From Bacteroidales bacterium (GTDB taxonomy: Bacteria > Bacteroidota > Bacteroidia > Bacteroidales > UBA932): 64,000 bases of DNA. The notes below the pieces were generated by a model that was given only the letters and a program-made list of their open reading frames with translations, ran no database searches and was not told the DNA's origin. Positions 25,705-34,893 of this stretch are shown here, in pieces (the stretch's first letter is position 1; each line of letters starts with the position of its first letter). The stretch spans positions 1 through 64,000 of the forward strand of contig JAFTDE010000006.1 of assembly GCA_017454335.1 (NCBI GenBank). Reading direction: 5' to 3'. The position numbers and the translations under genes were made by a program.

Positions 25705-28700
25705 ATGGCCTTCGTTCATCTGCACGTCCATACCCAGTACTCCATCCTCGACGGAATGTCTGACATTGAAAAACTGTTCAGGCGCGCCGAGGAACTGCAC
25801 ATGCCCGGACTGGCCATCACCGACCACGGCAACATGTACGGCGTCAAGGACTTCTGCGACGTGGCGGCCAAGCACCCCGAGGTCAAGCCGGTCATCGGCT
25901 GCGAAATCTACGTGACGACCCACTACGATCACCGGCTGAAGGACAACGAACACAAGAAGTACTACCACCTGATTCTGCTGGCGAAGAACCCCGTCGGGTA
26001 CCACAATCTGATGAAGATCGTATCGACAGGCCACATCGAGGGCATGTACTACCGGCCGCGTGTCAGCCACGAGGTCGTGGAACGCTACCACGAAGGGCTG
26101 ATCTGCTGTTCCGCCTGCCTGGCGGGGGAGATTCCGCGCGGGATCCTCGCCGGGGACGCCGCCGGAGTGGACCGGGCCATCGAATGGCACAAGCGGGTCT
26201 TCGGGGACGACTACTACCTGGAGGTCATGCTGCACAAGACCGAAGTTCCCGGGCTGAGCCTGGAGCTGTACGAGCAGCAGAAGGAGTACACCGCCCGGAT
26301 CTTCGAGCTGGGTGCAAAGCACGGGGTCAAGGTCGTCGCCACGAACGACGTGCACTTCGTCCGCAAGGAAGACGGCCCGGCGCACGACCGGCTGATCTGC
26401 CTGACGACGAACGCGATGGTGGACGACCCCAAGCGCCTGCGCTACACCCAGCAGGAGTACCTGAAGAGCGAGGACGAGATGATGGCGCTGTTCCCGGACC
26501 ACCTGGAGGCGCTGTCCAATACGCTGGAAGTGCTGGACAAGGTCGAACGCTACGACATCAACCGCGGGCACGTGCTGCCCAAGTTCCAGATCGATCCGGC
26601 GTTCCTGGCGAACATCGACGAACACCTGGCGAAATACGCCGACATCATCGAAAACGGCCGCTACGAGGTCGAAAAGGACCACGACGGCAACGTGACCGGG
26701 AAGAAGGACCGGGGCGAGGAATTCTGCCGCTCGGTGGCCTTCCTGTGCCACCTGTCCTACGAGGGAGCCCGCCGCCGCTACGGCGAAGTCCTGACGTCGG
26801 AGCAGCAGGAGCGCCTGCATTTCGAGCTGATGACCATCTCGCACATGGGATTCCCGGACTACTTCCTGATCGTCCAGGACTTCATCAACTGGGGTCGCCG
26901 GAACGGGGTTTCGGTGGGGCCGGGCCGCGGCAGCGCCGCCGGTTCGATGGTCGCGTACTGCCTGGGCATCACGAACCTGGACCCGATCCGCTATGACCTG
27001 CTGTTCGAGCGCTTCCTGAATCCCGAGCGCATCTCGATGCCGGATATCGACGTGGACTTCGACGACGAAGGCCGCTACCGCGTCATCCAGTACGTCCAGG
27101 ACCTGTACGGGGCGGACCACATCTCGCACGTCGTCACCTTCGGCACGATGGCCGCCAAGCTGGCCGTCAAGGACGTCGCGCGCATCTCCAACCTCAGCAT
27201 CCCCGAGTCCAACCGCCTCACGAAAATGATCCCGGACCGGCCCATCATCGTGCGCGAGAACGGCGAGGACCGCGAATACAAACCGACCCTGGCCAACAGC
27301 GTCAAGTACGTCAAGGAACTGAAGCACGAGTACGAGGAGGGCGATCCGCTGGTGCGGGAGGTGCTGGAGTACGCCCTCAAGCTGGAGGGCTGCATCCGCC
27401 AGACCGGTATCCATGCCTGCGCGATGATCATCGGCCGCGGCAACCTGACGGACTACATCCCCATCTCGCTCGGCACCGACAAGGCGACGGGCCAGGAGGT
27501 CTGGGTCAGCCAGTACGAAGGCACGAAGATCGAGGACGTCGGGATGCTGAAGATGGACTTCCTGGGGCTGAAGACCCTCTCGATCATCGACCGCTGCCTG
27601 GAGCTGGTCAAGAAGCGCTTCGGTACGGTGAACGGAGATCCCGACTTCGACATCGAGAAGATTCCGATCGACGATCCGCTGGTCTATGACCTGTACTCGC
27701 GCGGGGACACCAAGAGCATATTCCAGTTTGAATCCGGCGGCATGAAGGAATGGCTGATCAAGCTGCATCCCGAGCGTTTCGAGGACCTGATCGCTATGAA
27801 CGCGCTGTACCGTCCGGGCCCGATGGACTACATCCCGGATTTCGTGGCGCGCAAGATGGACCCGTCGAAGATCACCTACGACCTGCCGGACATGGAGGAG
27901 TACCTCAAGGAGACCTACGGTGTCACGGTGTACCAGGAGCAGGTCATGCGCCTGTCACAGAAGCTGGCCGGGTTCTCGCGCGGCAAGGCGGACAAGCTGC
28001 GCAAGGCGATGGGAAAGAAGCAGAAGGCGGTGCTGGATTCGCTCAAGGAGTCCTTCATGGAAGGGGCGATGAAGAACGGGCATCCCAAGGAGACGCTGGA
28101 GAAGATCTGGTCCGACTGGGAGGCCTTCGCCAAATACGCCTTCAACAAGTCGCATGCGACCTGCTATGCCTGGGTCAGCTACCAGACAGCCTGGCTGAAG
28201 GCGCATTATCCGTCCGAGTTCCAGGCCTCGAACCTGACCCAGCAGGCCTCCAACATGGACGAGATGAAGGAGATCATGGCGGACTGCAAGAAGGGCGGGA
28301 TCCGGGTGCTCAGCCCCGATGTCAATGAGTCCGAGGCGCAGTTCTCCGTCAACAAGCAGGGCGACATCCGCTTCGGCCTGGGCGGCCTGAAGGGCTTCGG
28401 GGACAACGTGGTCCAGGCCATCATCGCCGAACGGAGCGCCAACGGCCCGTTCAAGGACGTGTGGGACTTCACCGAGCGGCTGTCCGGGGTGCTGAACCGG
28501 CGCTCGCTGGAGACGCTCGTCTATGCCGGGGCCTTCGATTCCTTCGGGTACAAGCGCACGCAGTTCTTTGTGCCCTGCAAGAGCGGGGACCTGTTCCTGG
28601 ACGAACTGACGCATTACGCGGAACTCTACCGCAACGACACGTTGGACAGCGCCTCCTCGCTGTTCGGCGAGATGGAGGAACTCAAACCGGTCCGTCCCGA

Positions 28701-29418
28701 AATGCCGGTCTTCTCGGGCGACGAGGACGACCTGGCCCTGCTGAAACAGGAGAAGGAGTTCGTGGGGATGTACCTGTCCGCGCACCCGCTGGACCGCTAC
28801 CGCTTCGAGATCGAGACCTTCACGGACTGCCCGCTGTCTTCGATCCAGGAGCGGGTGGACGCCGCGGAGTCGGCCCGCAAGCCGGCCCGGGCGGCGGTCG
28901 CGGGCATCGTCACGGATGTCAAGACCCTGATCACCAAATCCGGGACCCCCGGCGCGCGGGCCGTGCTGGAGGACTACAGCGGGACCTACGAGCTGGCCCT
29001 GTTCGGCCAGGACTACCAGTCCTACATGCAGTACATGCAGGTGCACAACCAGCTGTACATCGAAGGGGAGATCAACGAGCGCTTCCGCCTGAAGAAAGAA
29101 GAGCGGGACGCCGGCAAGACCGCGCCTTACAGCTTCAAGATCAAGAAAATGATGCTGCTGGGACTGGTCGGGGAGAGCGAACTGACCGGGATCAATGTCA
29201 CCGTGGACACCGGCATGCTGAGCCCGGACTTCCGGAAACGCCTGGTGAAAGTCCTGAAGGCGTATCCCGGCAAGACGCCCCTGAACATGTATCTGCAGGA
29301 CCGCGCGACCGGATACAACATCGAATTCTACTCCAAGAAATACGCATTGTCCGTCTGCGCCGACCTGATCGACGCCCTCTCCTCCCTCGGCGTCGGATAC
29401 TCCGTCTCCCGGAAATAA
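25705..29418 (+). CDS. dnaE: DNA polymerase III alpha subunit
   Basis: 1237 aa from the ATG at 25705, chosen because MAFVHLHVHTQYSILDGM is the canonical opening of the PHP domain; the frame stays open upstream through the secDF terminator, which is not coding. Order: PHP domain (~1-270), palm and catalytic core with GPGRGSAAGS and the aspartate motif PDIDVDFDDEGR, thumb/fingers with KSIFQFESGGM and NALYRPGPMDYIP, helix-hairpin-helix region (KGGIRVLSPDVNES ... GLGGLKGFGDN), and a C-terminal OB domain. Replicative polymerase; length is normal for Bacteroidota DnaE1-type. Confidence 0.97.
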   Translation: MAFVHLHVHTQYSILDGMSDIEKLFRRAEELHMPGLAITDHGNMYGVKDFCDVAAKHPEVKPVIGCEIYVTTHYDHRLKDNEHKKYYHLILLAKNPVGYHNLMKIVSTGHIEGMYYRPRVSHEVVERYHEGLICCSACLAGEIPRGILAGDAAGVDRAIEWHKRVFGDDYYLEVMLHKTEVPGLSLELYEQQKEYTARIFELGAKHGVKVVATNDVHFVRKEDGPAHDRLICLTTNAMVDDPKRLRYTQQEYLKSEDEMMALFPDHLEALSNTLEVLDKVERYDINRGHVLPKFQIDPAFLANIDEHLAKYADIIENGRYEVEKDHDGNVTGKKDRGEEFCRSVAFLCHLSYEGARRRYGEVLTSEQQERLHFELMTISHMGFPDYFLIVQDFINWGRRNGVSVGPGRGSAAGSMVAYCLGITNLDPIRYDLLFERFLNPERISMPDIDVDFDDEGRYRVIQYVQDLYGADHISHVVTFGTMAAKLAVKDVARISNLSIPESNRLTKMIPDRPIIVRENGEDREYKPTLANSVKYVKELKHEYEEGDPLVREVLEYALKLEGCIRQTGIHACAMIIGRGNLTDYIPISLGTDKATGQEVWVSQYEGTKIEDVGMLKMDFLGLKTLSIIDRCLELVKKRFGTVNGDPDFDIEKIPIDDPLVYDLYSRGDTKSIFQFESGGMKEWLIKLHPERFEDLIAMNALYRPGPMDYIPDFVARKMDPSKITYDLPDMEEYLKETYGVTVYQEQVMRLSQKLAGFSRGKADKLRKAMGKKQKAVLDSLKESFMEGAMKNGHPKETLEKIWSDWEAFAKYAFNKSHATCYAWVSYQTAWLKAHYPSEFQASNLTQQASNMDEMKEIMADCKKGGIRVLSPDVNESEAQFSVNKQGDIRFGLGGLKGFGDNVVQAIIAERSANGPFKDVWDFTERLSGVLNRRSLETLVYAGAFDSFGYKRTQFFVPCKSGDLFLDELTHYAELYRNDTLDSASSLFGEMEELKPVRPEMPVFSGDEDDLALLKQEKEFVGMYLSAHPLDRYRFEIETFTDCPLSSIQERVDAAESARKPARAAVAGIVTDVKTLITKSGTPGARAVLEDYSGTYELALFGQDYQSYMQYMQVHNQLYIEGEINERFRLKKEERDAGKTAPYSFKIKKMMLLGLVGESELTGINVTVDTGMLSPDFRKRLVKVLKAYPGKTPLNMYLQDRATGYNIEFYSKKYALSVCADLIDALSSLGVGYSVSRK

Positions 29419-29474
29419 AAGGTGGCACCCCCGCGTGCTTCACTTCTGCGGAAACGCGCACGAAGTATCTGTCG

Positions 29475-29497
29475 CCGCGCGGAAGCTGCCCCCGGCC
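29475..29497 (+). repeat. 23-bp direct repeat, copy 1
   Basis: Starts CCGCGCGGAAGCTGC and ends CCCGGCC; identical to 29900-29922, 425 bp away in the same orientation. Confidence 0.8.
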
Positions 29498-29510
29498 GCC
29501 CCGACGGGTC

Positions 29511-29653
29511 GTTCTGCAGAAAAAATGACGAAAATTCTGCAAAACCTGGTTTCGAGAGGTCATTCTGCGGAAAAAATGACGAAAATGCTGCAAAATCATA
29601 TCCAAGAGGCCGTTTTGCGGAAAAATCATCGATAATTCCGCAAAAGCGGGGTC
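29511..29653 (+). repeat. Palindromic TTTTGCRGAA repeat array, three units
   Basis: Units at about 29511-29558, 29559-29608 and 29609-29653. Each has TTYTGCRGAA, then AAAAATSAYSR-like spacer, then TTCYGCAAAA; the third unit has a perfect 10-bp stem (TTTTGCGGAA/TTCCGCAAAA) around a 13-nt loop. Period about 48-50 bp. Two more units occur in the opposite orientation at 63800-63888. Confidence 0.8.
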
Positions 29654-29857
29654 CGGGGGCGGTCCGAAACCCGTTTCCGCGCACATAAGCGCCATATTTG
29701 TGCGCGCAAAAACATCAATGGCCCCGGTTTCGCCATGGGGCCGCGGTGTCCGATGTGGAATAATGGTGGAGGTGAGAGAGAAGGGGGGATTGTTCCGTTG
29801 CGCTGCCTGTCAATCCGGGGAGAACTGGAACTTGGCAGGCCGGGGAGCAGTTCCGTG

Positions 29858-29903
29858 GCGGAAATGCTTGAAACGCGGGAGCGTTTTGTATTGCATTTTC
29901 CGC
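29858..29903. repeat. Two-tier hairpin between dnaE and the 30040 gene
   Basis: Outer stem GCGGAAATGC (29858-29867) with GCATTTTCCGC (29893-29903, one bulge); inner stem AAACGC (29871-29876) with GCGTTTT (29881-29887) around GGGA. The 3' arm runs into the second 23-bp repeat. Function unknown. Confidence 0.55.
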
Positions 29904-29922
29904 GCGGAAGCTGCCCCCGGCC
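29900..29922 (+). repeat. 23-bp direct repeat, copy 2
   Basis: Identical to 29475-29497; here it overlaps the 3' arm of the hairpin at 29858-29903. Confidence 0.8.
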
Positions 29923-30039
29923 ACCCCTGTGCCCGGACAGAAAACCCGGATCCGCCGGCTGTCATGCGCACCCTGCCGGGAACGCTGCAGGGTCCTCGGG
30001 GAATCGTTGCCTTCCGGTTGGGCGAGTCTTCGGTTCCGC

Positions 30040-30774
30040 TCAGAAATTCAGGGCCAGGCCGAGGCCGTTGCGGGTGGGGCCGAGCTGGAGGGTGGCGGGG
30101 GCGGCGCTGCCGTAGGACCGTCCTCTGTGGGTCTGGTTGTATTCATCAGCCAGTTGGTTCAGGCGGCGGTTTCCGCTGATCCACAGGGGAATCCCGGCGC
30201 CGAGACAGACTGCGCCGAAGAGGGCGGTGGCGGAGATGACGCCGTCGCCCGATCCGCTGGGTTGCATGCCGTGATAGTTCGCGATCCTGTCCAGCCCGGA
30301 ATCGGCGATGCCCGCGATGATGCAGGAGGCGATGGTCATGGCGCCACCGACGGTCAGCCACTCTCCCCAGGAGTAGCGGTTGAGGGCCTTGCGGTAGTCG
30401 CTGCCGAATATGGACATGCCCAGATAGTAATCCAGGTCATCGTCATACAGGATGCCATAGGGGGAGTAGAAGTGTCCCCAGCGATAGGAGATCGGGCCGA
30501 TGTCGTCAACGGGCTCTTCTTCTTCCTGCACGCCGGCGGCGGAGGCCTGCCAGCTGGTTCCGTTTTCGAATTCGATCCAGTCCACCCGGCTGACGGACAT
30601 CATGAAGTCCGGACCCTCCAGGTTGATAAAGAGTTTATACCGGAGGGTTTCCTCTCCGATTTCAAGGACGCGGGCCTCGATGGTCCGCTGGTCTTTCGTG
30701 TGGATGATATCCTGTCCAAAGGCCTGCACCGCGAAAAACGCCAGCAGCAGGGCCAGAATCAAACGTTTACTCAT
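30040..30774 (-). CDS. Hypothetical protein with N-terminal signal and membrane segments
   Basis: 244 aa, no function known. Signal peptide MSKRLILALLLAFFAVQAFG, then a short domain DIIHTKDQRTIEARVLEIGEETLRYKLF of a kind common at the N-terminus of Bacteroidota exported proteins (DxIxxKNGxxIxxKVxEIxxxxIxYK). An acidic linker follows (EEEEPVDD), then two hydrophobic helices (about 140-160, AMTIASCIIAGIA; about 175-195, ALFGAVCLGAGIPLWISG) and a polar tail. It lies downstream of malQ on the same strand (59 nt gap with competing hairpins), so it might be the last gene of the starch operon, but nothing in it suggests carbohydrate use. Confidence 0.7.
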   Translation of the reverse strand: MSKRLILALLLAFFAVQAFGQDIIHTKDQRTIEARVLEIGEETLRYKLFINLEGPDFMMSVSRVDWIEFENGTSWQASAAGVQEEEEPVDDIGPISYRWGHFYSPYGILYDDDLDYYLGMSIFGSDYRKALNRYSWGEWLTVGGAMTIASCIIAGIADSGLDRIANYHGMQPSGSGDGVISATALFGAVCLGAGIPLWISGNRRLNQLADEYNQTHRGRSYGSAAPATLQLGPTRNGLGLALNF

Positions 30775-30789
30775 AGTTCATCATTTATC

Positions 30790-30834
30790 GTTCCGGGCCG
30801 CAAATTCCGTGCCCGGCAGGGGCAGACCCGGAAC
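30790..30834 (-). other. Competing hairpins after malQ
   Basis: GTTCCGGG (30790-30797 on plus) and CCCGGAAC (30827-30834) form a perfect 8-bp outer stem touching the malQ stop codon; the segment at 30793-30798 can instead pair with GCCCGG at 30811-30816. There is no T-run. Could be a weak terminator or processing site. Confidence 0.45.
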
Positions 30835-32708
30835 TACACCGCCCGGCCTGCGTCCTTGATCAGGCCGGCGACGGTGACGTTCAGTTCGGAGGGTTCGCGC
30901 AGGCGCGCCAGGTCGAAATGCACGCGGTAGCGCCAGTGGTGGTGCGGGTCGGCGGGCTGGTTGATGCGCTCGGCGTCGCGGTCGGGACGGCGCAGCCCGG
31001 CGTCCAGGGCGACCCAGTCCTGCAGCGGGAAGATCGCCAGCATCGAGGGCGACTCGAGGAATTCATTCAGCATCCGGCGCACCTCCCATGGCTGGGGATC
31101 GGACTCGCACTGCATGCGCAGCGTCTCCATGTCATGGCTGGAGGTGGCGCAGACGCTCAGAACCCGCCAGGGGCCTTCCTGCTCCATGCCGCGCATCTTC
31201 AGCGACAGGATCCGCTCGTGGTCCATCACGCCCGGCACGCAGTCCGGCACCATGCCCAGGTCTTCCCCGCAGGCCAGCATGCCGGTCGCGCCCAGCAGTT
31301 CGGGCAGTTTCTTCTCCGCATTGCGCTTCCAGAACGCGTCATGCCGGTGGTAGAAGAAGTCGTTGTACAGCGCGCCGAAACGCTCCTGCTGGGCCTGCGG
31401 CAGGCTGGCCGAAGCCGGGGCGATCAGGGGCTGGTACATGCCCGGGTGGCGCGGATCCGGATGGAACAGGCCCTCCAGGGGCAGTCCCAGGGCGTGGATT
31501 TCCTCGGGCGTATAGGGTAGGGCCGGGTTGAAATGGCCCATCATGCCGCTGGTGAATTCGGTCGGAATCTCCCAGATGCGGAAGAATCCCAGGATGTGGT
31601 CGATGCGGAAGGCGTCGAAGTACTGGCTCATCTTGCGCAGGCGGGCTTTCCACCAGGCATAGTCATCCTTGGCCATCTCCTCCCAGTTGTAGGTCGGGAA
31701 GCCCCAGTTCTGGCCATCCGTGCTGAAATAGTCGGGCGGGGCGCCGGTCGACGAATCCAGGTTGAACAGCTCGGGGTGCCAGTAGGCTTCGGCGCTGTCG
31801 GCGCTGACCCCGATGGGCAGGTCGCCCTTGAAGTACACGCCTTTGGCGCGGGCATAGGCGACTTCCTCCGAGAACTGGCGGTCCAGGTGGAACTGCATCC
31901 AGACATAGTATTCCGGCTCCAGGCCGTCGCGCCGCGCGCAGAATTCGGCGTACTCTTCCAACCAGTAGGCGTTCTCGCGCACGAAGCGCTTGCAGGCGGC
32001 GGAGGCCAGGTCTTTCGCGCCCCGCGCTTCGAAAGCGCTCCGGATGAGGGCCATCTTGGCCTGGAAGACCTTCGGGTAGTCCAGCTCCGGCAGGGCGTTC
32101 AGTTCGGCCTGCCGGGCCTTGAAAGCGGCGTCCTCGGCCACGCCCAGGTCCTGCAGGTGGATGTACAGCGGGTGCAGCGCGAAGGTCGAGACCGGGCTGT
32201 ACGGATAGGAATCAGCCCATCCGCCCTTGCGCGTGGTGTCGTTGACCGGCAGCAGCTGCAGGACGCACTGGCCCGTGGCGGCGGCCCAGTCCACCAGCGG
32301 CCGCAGGTCGCGGAACTCGCCGATGCCGAAGTCGTCCGCCGTGCGCAGCGAGAACACCGGGATCGCCGTGCCGGCTCCGCGGAAGCCCGGACGGTCGAAA
32401 ATGGCCGCCTGGTGCTCGCGCGGGAAGGGACAGCCCGGGATGGGGCAGTCGATCCAGGCGTCGCAGATCTCCAGCGTCCGCGCCCCCTTCGGGGCCTTCG
32501 CGCTGTGGTGCTTCCACTCCGTGCGGATGATCAGGCCGTCCCGCATCACCACGTAGGTATAATCCGCCAGCGCGGCGGCGGGGCAGTCCACGGTGACGCT
32601 CCAGATGGCTCCCTCACCCCACTGCATGGGGTATTTCTTGTCTTGGAGGACCACACAGAGGCTCTCGCCCCACGCGGTCCGGTATTCTATGCTGAATGAG
32701 ACTTTCAT
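30834..32708 (-). CDS. malQ: 4-alpha-glucanotransferase (GH77, amylomaltase)
   Basis: 624 aa. Transfers maltodextrin segments between 1,4-glucan chains in the cytoplasm, releasing glucose; no signal peptide is visible. One N-terminal CBM20 domain (about 1-95: FSIEYRTAWGESLCVVL ... RTEWKHH) precedes the GH77 barrel. Catalytic residues are present: nucleophile D370 in FRIDHILGFFRIW, acid/base E482 in GEDLGMVPD, and D526 in SSHDMETL. The terminal INQPADPHHHWRYR is typical. Bacteroides MalQ proteins are usually near 890 aa with two CBM20 domains; this one has one and is shorter. Last enzyme gene of the starch operon, 3 nt after the GH97 gene. Confidence 0.95.
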   Translation of the reverse strand: MKVSFSIEYRTAWGESLCVVLQDKKYPMQWGEGAIWSVTVDCPAAALADYTYVVMRDGLIIRTEWKHHSAKAPKGARTLEICDAWIDCPIPGCPFPREHQAAIFDRPGFRGAGTAIPVFSLRTADDFGIGEFRDLRPLVDWAAATGQCVLQLLPVNDTTRKGGWADSYPYSPVSTFALHPLYIHLQDLGVAEDAAFKARQAELNALPELDYPKVFQAKMALIRSAFEARGAKDLASAACKRFVRENAYWLEEYAEFCARRDGLEPEYYVWMQFHLDRQFSEEVAYARAKGVYFKGDLPIGVSADSAEAYWHPELFNLDSSTGAPPDYFSTDGQNWGFPTYNWEEMAKDDYAWWKARLRKMSQYFDAFRIDHILGFFRIWEIPTEFTSGMMGHFNPALPYTPEEIHALGLPLEGLFHPDPRHPGMYQPLIAPASASLPQAQQERFGALYNDFFYHRHDAFWKRNAEKKLPELLGATGMLACGEDLGMVPDCVPGVMDHERILSLKMRGMEQEGPWRVLSVCATSSHDMETLRMQCESDPQPWEVRRMLNEFLESPSMLAIFPLQDWVALDAGLRRPDRDAERINQPADPHHHWRYRVHFDLARLREPSELNVTVAGLIKDAGRAV

Positions 32709-32711
32709 AAG

Positions 32712-34892
32712 CTATAATTTCTTGAAACTGATGGCAAATCCGCCGCCCGGCGCCATGGTCAGGTCCAGCCGGTCGGCGGGCGTGACGGTCCGGCGGGTGA
32801 TCGTGTAGGCCTGGGGATTGTTCCGGAAATGGGCGTCGGACGCGTCGGCGTACACCGTCGCCTCGTAGCGGCCCTCCTCCAGGAAGTCCAGCCCGACGGA
32901 GAAACTGCGTGTCTGCCCGTCGGTCACGCCGCCGCAGAACCACGCGCCGCTGTCCTTGGCCTTGCGCGCGATGACCAGGTACTCACCCGGTTCGGCGAAG
33001 AGGTAGCGGCTCTCGCTCCAGTCCAATGCCACGTCCTGGATGAACTGGAACGCGTCCATGAAGCGGCTGTAGTGCTCGGGCGTGTCGGCGGCCATCTGCA
33101 GGGGCGAGTACATCGTCACGTACAGGCCCAGCTGGCCGCAGATCGTCGAATTGACCCAGGAATCGTTGCCGCACCACTCCTTGAGATTCTGCTCGAAGAT
33201 ACCCGGGGTGTAGTCCATCGGGCCTCCGTTCAGGCGCGTGAAGGGCAGGATGGCCGTATGGCCCGGCGTGATGCCGCCGAAAGCCTGGTACTCCGTTCCC
33301 ATCGCCGACTCGTTGCCGATCAGGTTGGGCCAGGTCCGGCACAGTCCGGTCGGCCGCACCGCTTCGTGGGCGTTGACCATGATGTGGTGGCGCGCCGCCT
33401 GCTCGAGGGCATACTGGTAGTGGTTGACCATCCACTGGCTGTAGTGGTGCTGGCCCTGGGGCAGGATGTCCCCGACGTATCCCGACTTGACGGCATCGTA
33501 GCCGTAGCGGTTCATCAGGCTGTAGGCGTCCTCCATGTAGCGTTCGTAGTTGCGGACGCTGGACGAAGTCTCATGGTGCATCACCAGGCGTATCCCCTTG
33601 GCGTGGGCATACGCGTTCAGTGCTTCGATATCGAAGTCCGGATACGGGGTCTGGAAGTCGAAAACAAAGTCCTTGTTGCAGTTGGCCCATTCCTCCCAGC
33701 CGATGTTCCATCCCTCGACCAGCAGCGCGTCGAATCCGTGGGCCGCGGCGAAGTCGATATATTCCCGCACCCGCGCATTGTTGGCGCTGTGCCGTCCGTT
33801 GGGCGTGGCCGCCGCGTAGTCAAACTCGCCCAGGCGGATGCCCTCGGCGTCCGTGTAGGCCCAGGAGCCCGCTCCTGCGATCATCTCCCACCACACGCCC
33901 ATGTACTTGACCGGGTGGATCCAGCTGACATCCTCCAGGGCGCAGGGCTCGTTGAGGTTCAGCACCAGGCGCGAAGCCAGTTGGGCCGTTGCGCTCGGGG
34001 CCACCTGTACCGTCCGCCACGGGCTCCGGGCGGGTGCGTGCAGCATGCCCTTCCAGCCCTCGGCGTCCGGGGTCAGGTGCGCGCGCAGCGTGTGTGTGCG
34101 TCCGTCCACCAGCAGGTGCATGCAGGCGAAGTCCGTCAGGGCTGCCTCGTGGATGTTGACGTACAGCCCGCCCGGGGTCTTCATCTGCAGGGAAGTCTGC
34201 ACGCCCCAGATGCTGAACGGGGTCTGGCTGCTGTTCCCGCGCATCTTGTCGCGGAAATGCGGTCCGATCTCCGACAGGCGGGTCCGGTTGTATTCGTATT
34301 CCTGCGTATCGTAGTCGCCCGGAATCCACCAGGCGATGCAGTCGTCGGCCATCGCGAATTCGGTGCGCTCTTCCTGGATCACGAAATGGGCCAGGGACTG
34401 GCCCCCGGGCCATTCATAACGCAGGCCCAGCCCGTCGTCGAACAGGCGGAAGCGGATGTCCAGCAGCCGCCCGCTGTCCCCCTGGCGCAGGTGCACCAGC
34501 AGTTCGTTGTAGTGGTTGCGGATCTGCGACTCCTCGCCCCAGACCGGCGTCCAGGTCTCGTCAAAGCTGTCCGTCTCGGTCCCGGCCAGGGTGAATCCCC
34601 GGTCGAAGTCGATCGGACCCGCTTCGTCGGTCTTGGTGACGCTGCCGTCCCGCTCGTAGCCGATCCGGGTGGATTTGACCGTTCCGCGCAGGGTGAATCC
34701 CAGGCGGCTGGGCAGCAGCACCGGCGTGCCGTTGTAAGTCAGGTCATAGTAGGGAGCGCCGTCTTCGGACAAGCTGAACTGCATCTGCAGCGCCCCGTCC
34801 GGCGAAGCCAGGGTCGCTTCAGGCGTCAGCTTCGGAGCACCGGCGCAGGCCGTCAGCAGTACGGCGGAAATCAGGGAAAGAATCCGTTTCAT
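32712..34892 (-). CDS. GH97 alpha-glucosidase (SusB-like) lipoprotein
   Basis: 726 aa. Lipobox LLTAC. The N-terminal beta-sandwich (SPDGALQMQFSLSEDGAPYYDLTYNG, in parts) leads to the barrel with WWEMIAGAGSWAYTD, DALLVEGWNIGWEEW, and NAHEAVRPTGLCRTWPNLIGNESAMGTEY, blocks that in GH97 carry the catalytic and calcium-binding glutamates. A C-terminal beta domain completes the family architecture; length is close to B. thetaiotaomicron SusB. It probably releases glucose from the ends of maltodextrins by inversion in the periplasm. Next gene starts 3 nt downstream. Confidence 0.93.
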   Translation of the reverse strand: MKRILSLISAVLLTACAGAPKLTPEATLASPDGALQMQFSLSEDGAPYYDLTYNGTPVLLPSRLGFTLRGTVKSTRIGYERDGSVTKTDEAGPIDFDRGFTLAGTETDSFDETWTPVWGEESQIRNHYNELLVHLRQGDSGRLLDIRFRLFDDGLGLRYEWPGGQSLAHFVIQEERTEFAMADDCIAWWIPGDYDTQEYEYNRTRLSEIGPHFRDKMRGNSSQTPFSIWGVQTSLQMKTPGGLYVNIHEAALTDFACMHLLVDGRTHTLRAHLTPDAEGWKGMLHAPARSPWRTVQVAPSATAQLASRLVLNLNEPCALEDVSWIHPVKYMGVWWEMIAGAGSWAYTDAEGIRLGEFDYAAATPNGRHSANNARVREYIDFAAAHGFDALLVEGWNIGWEEWANCNKDFVFDFQTPYPDFDIEALNAYAHAKGIRLVMHHETSSSVRNYERYMEDAYSLMNRYGYDAVKSGYVGDILPQGQHHYSQWMVNHYQYALEQAARHHIMVNAHEAVRPTGLCRTWPNLIGNESAMGTEYQAFGGITPGHTAILPFTRLNGGPMDYTPGIFEQNLKEWCGNDSWVNSTICGQLGLYVTMYSPLQMAADTPEHYSRFMDAFQFIQDVALDWSESRYLFAEPGEYLVIARKAKDSGAWFCGGVTDGQTRSFSVGLDFLEEGRYEATVYADASDAHFRNNPQAYTITRRTVTPADRLDLTMAPGGGFAISFKKL

Positions 34893-34893
34893 C

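Larger units (their letters stand above)
29419..30039. other. Gene-free stretch with repeats and hairpins
   Basis: 621 bp between dnaE and the convergent gene at 30040. Open frames here are short, overlap on both strands and resemble no protein. It holds three copies of a palindromic TTTTGCRGAA repeat (29511-29653), two copies of a 23-bp GC-rich repeat (29475-29497 and 29900-29922), and a long hairpin (29858-29903). No tRNA or known RNA was recognised. Confidence 0.7.

Noticed and set aside
29511..29653. CRISPR-like array
   Set aside because: Only three imperfect units, no unique spacers of constant length and no cas genes; the units are internal palindromes that also occur at 63.8 kb.
29929..30930. 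333-aa plus-strand open frame spanning the 30040 gene
   Set aside because: The minus-strand 244-aa protein has a signal peptide and a recognisable exported-protein domain; the plus frame has neither and runs into malQ.
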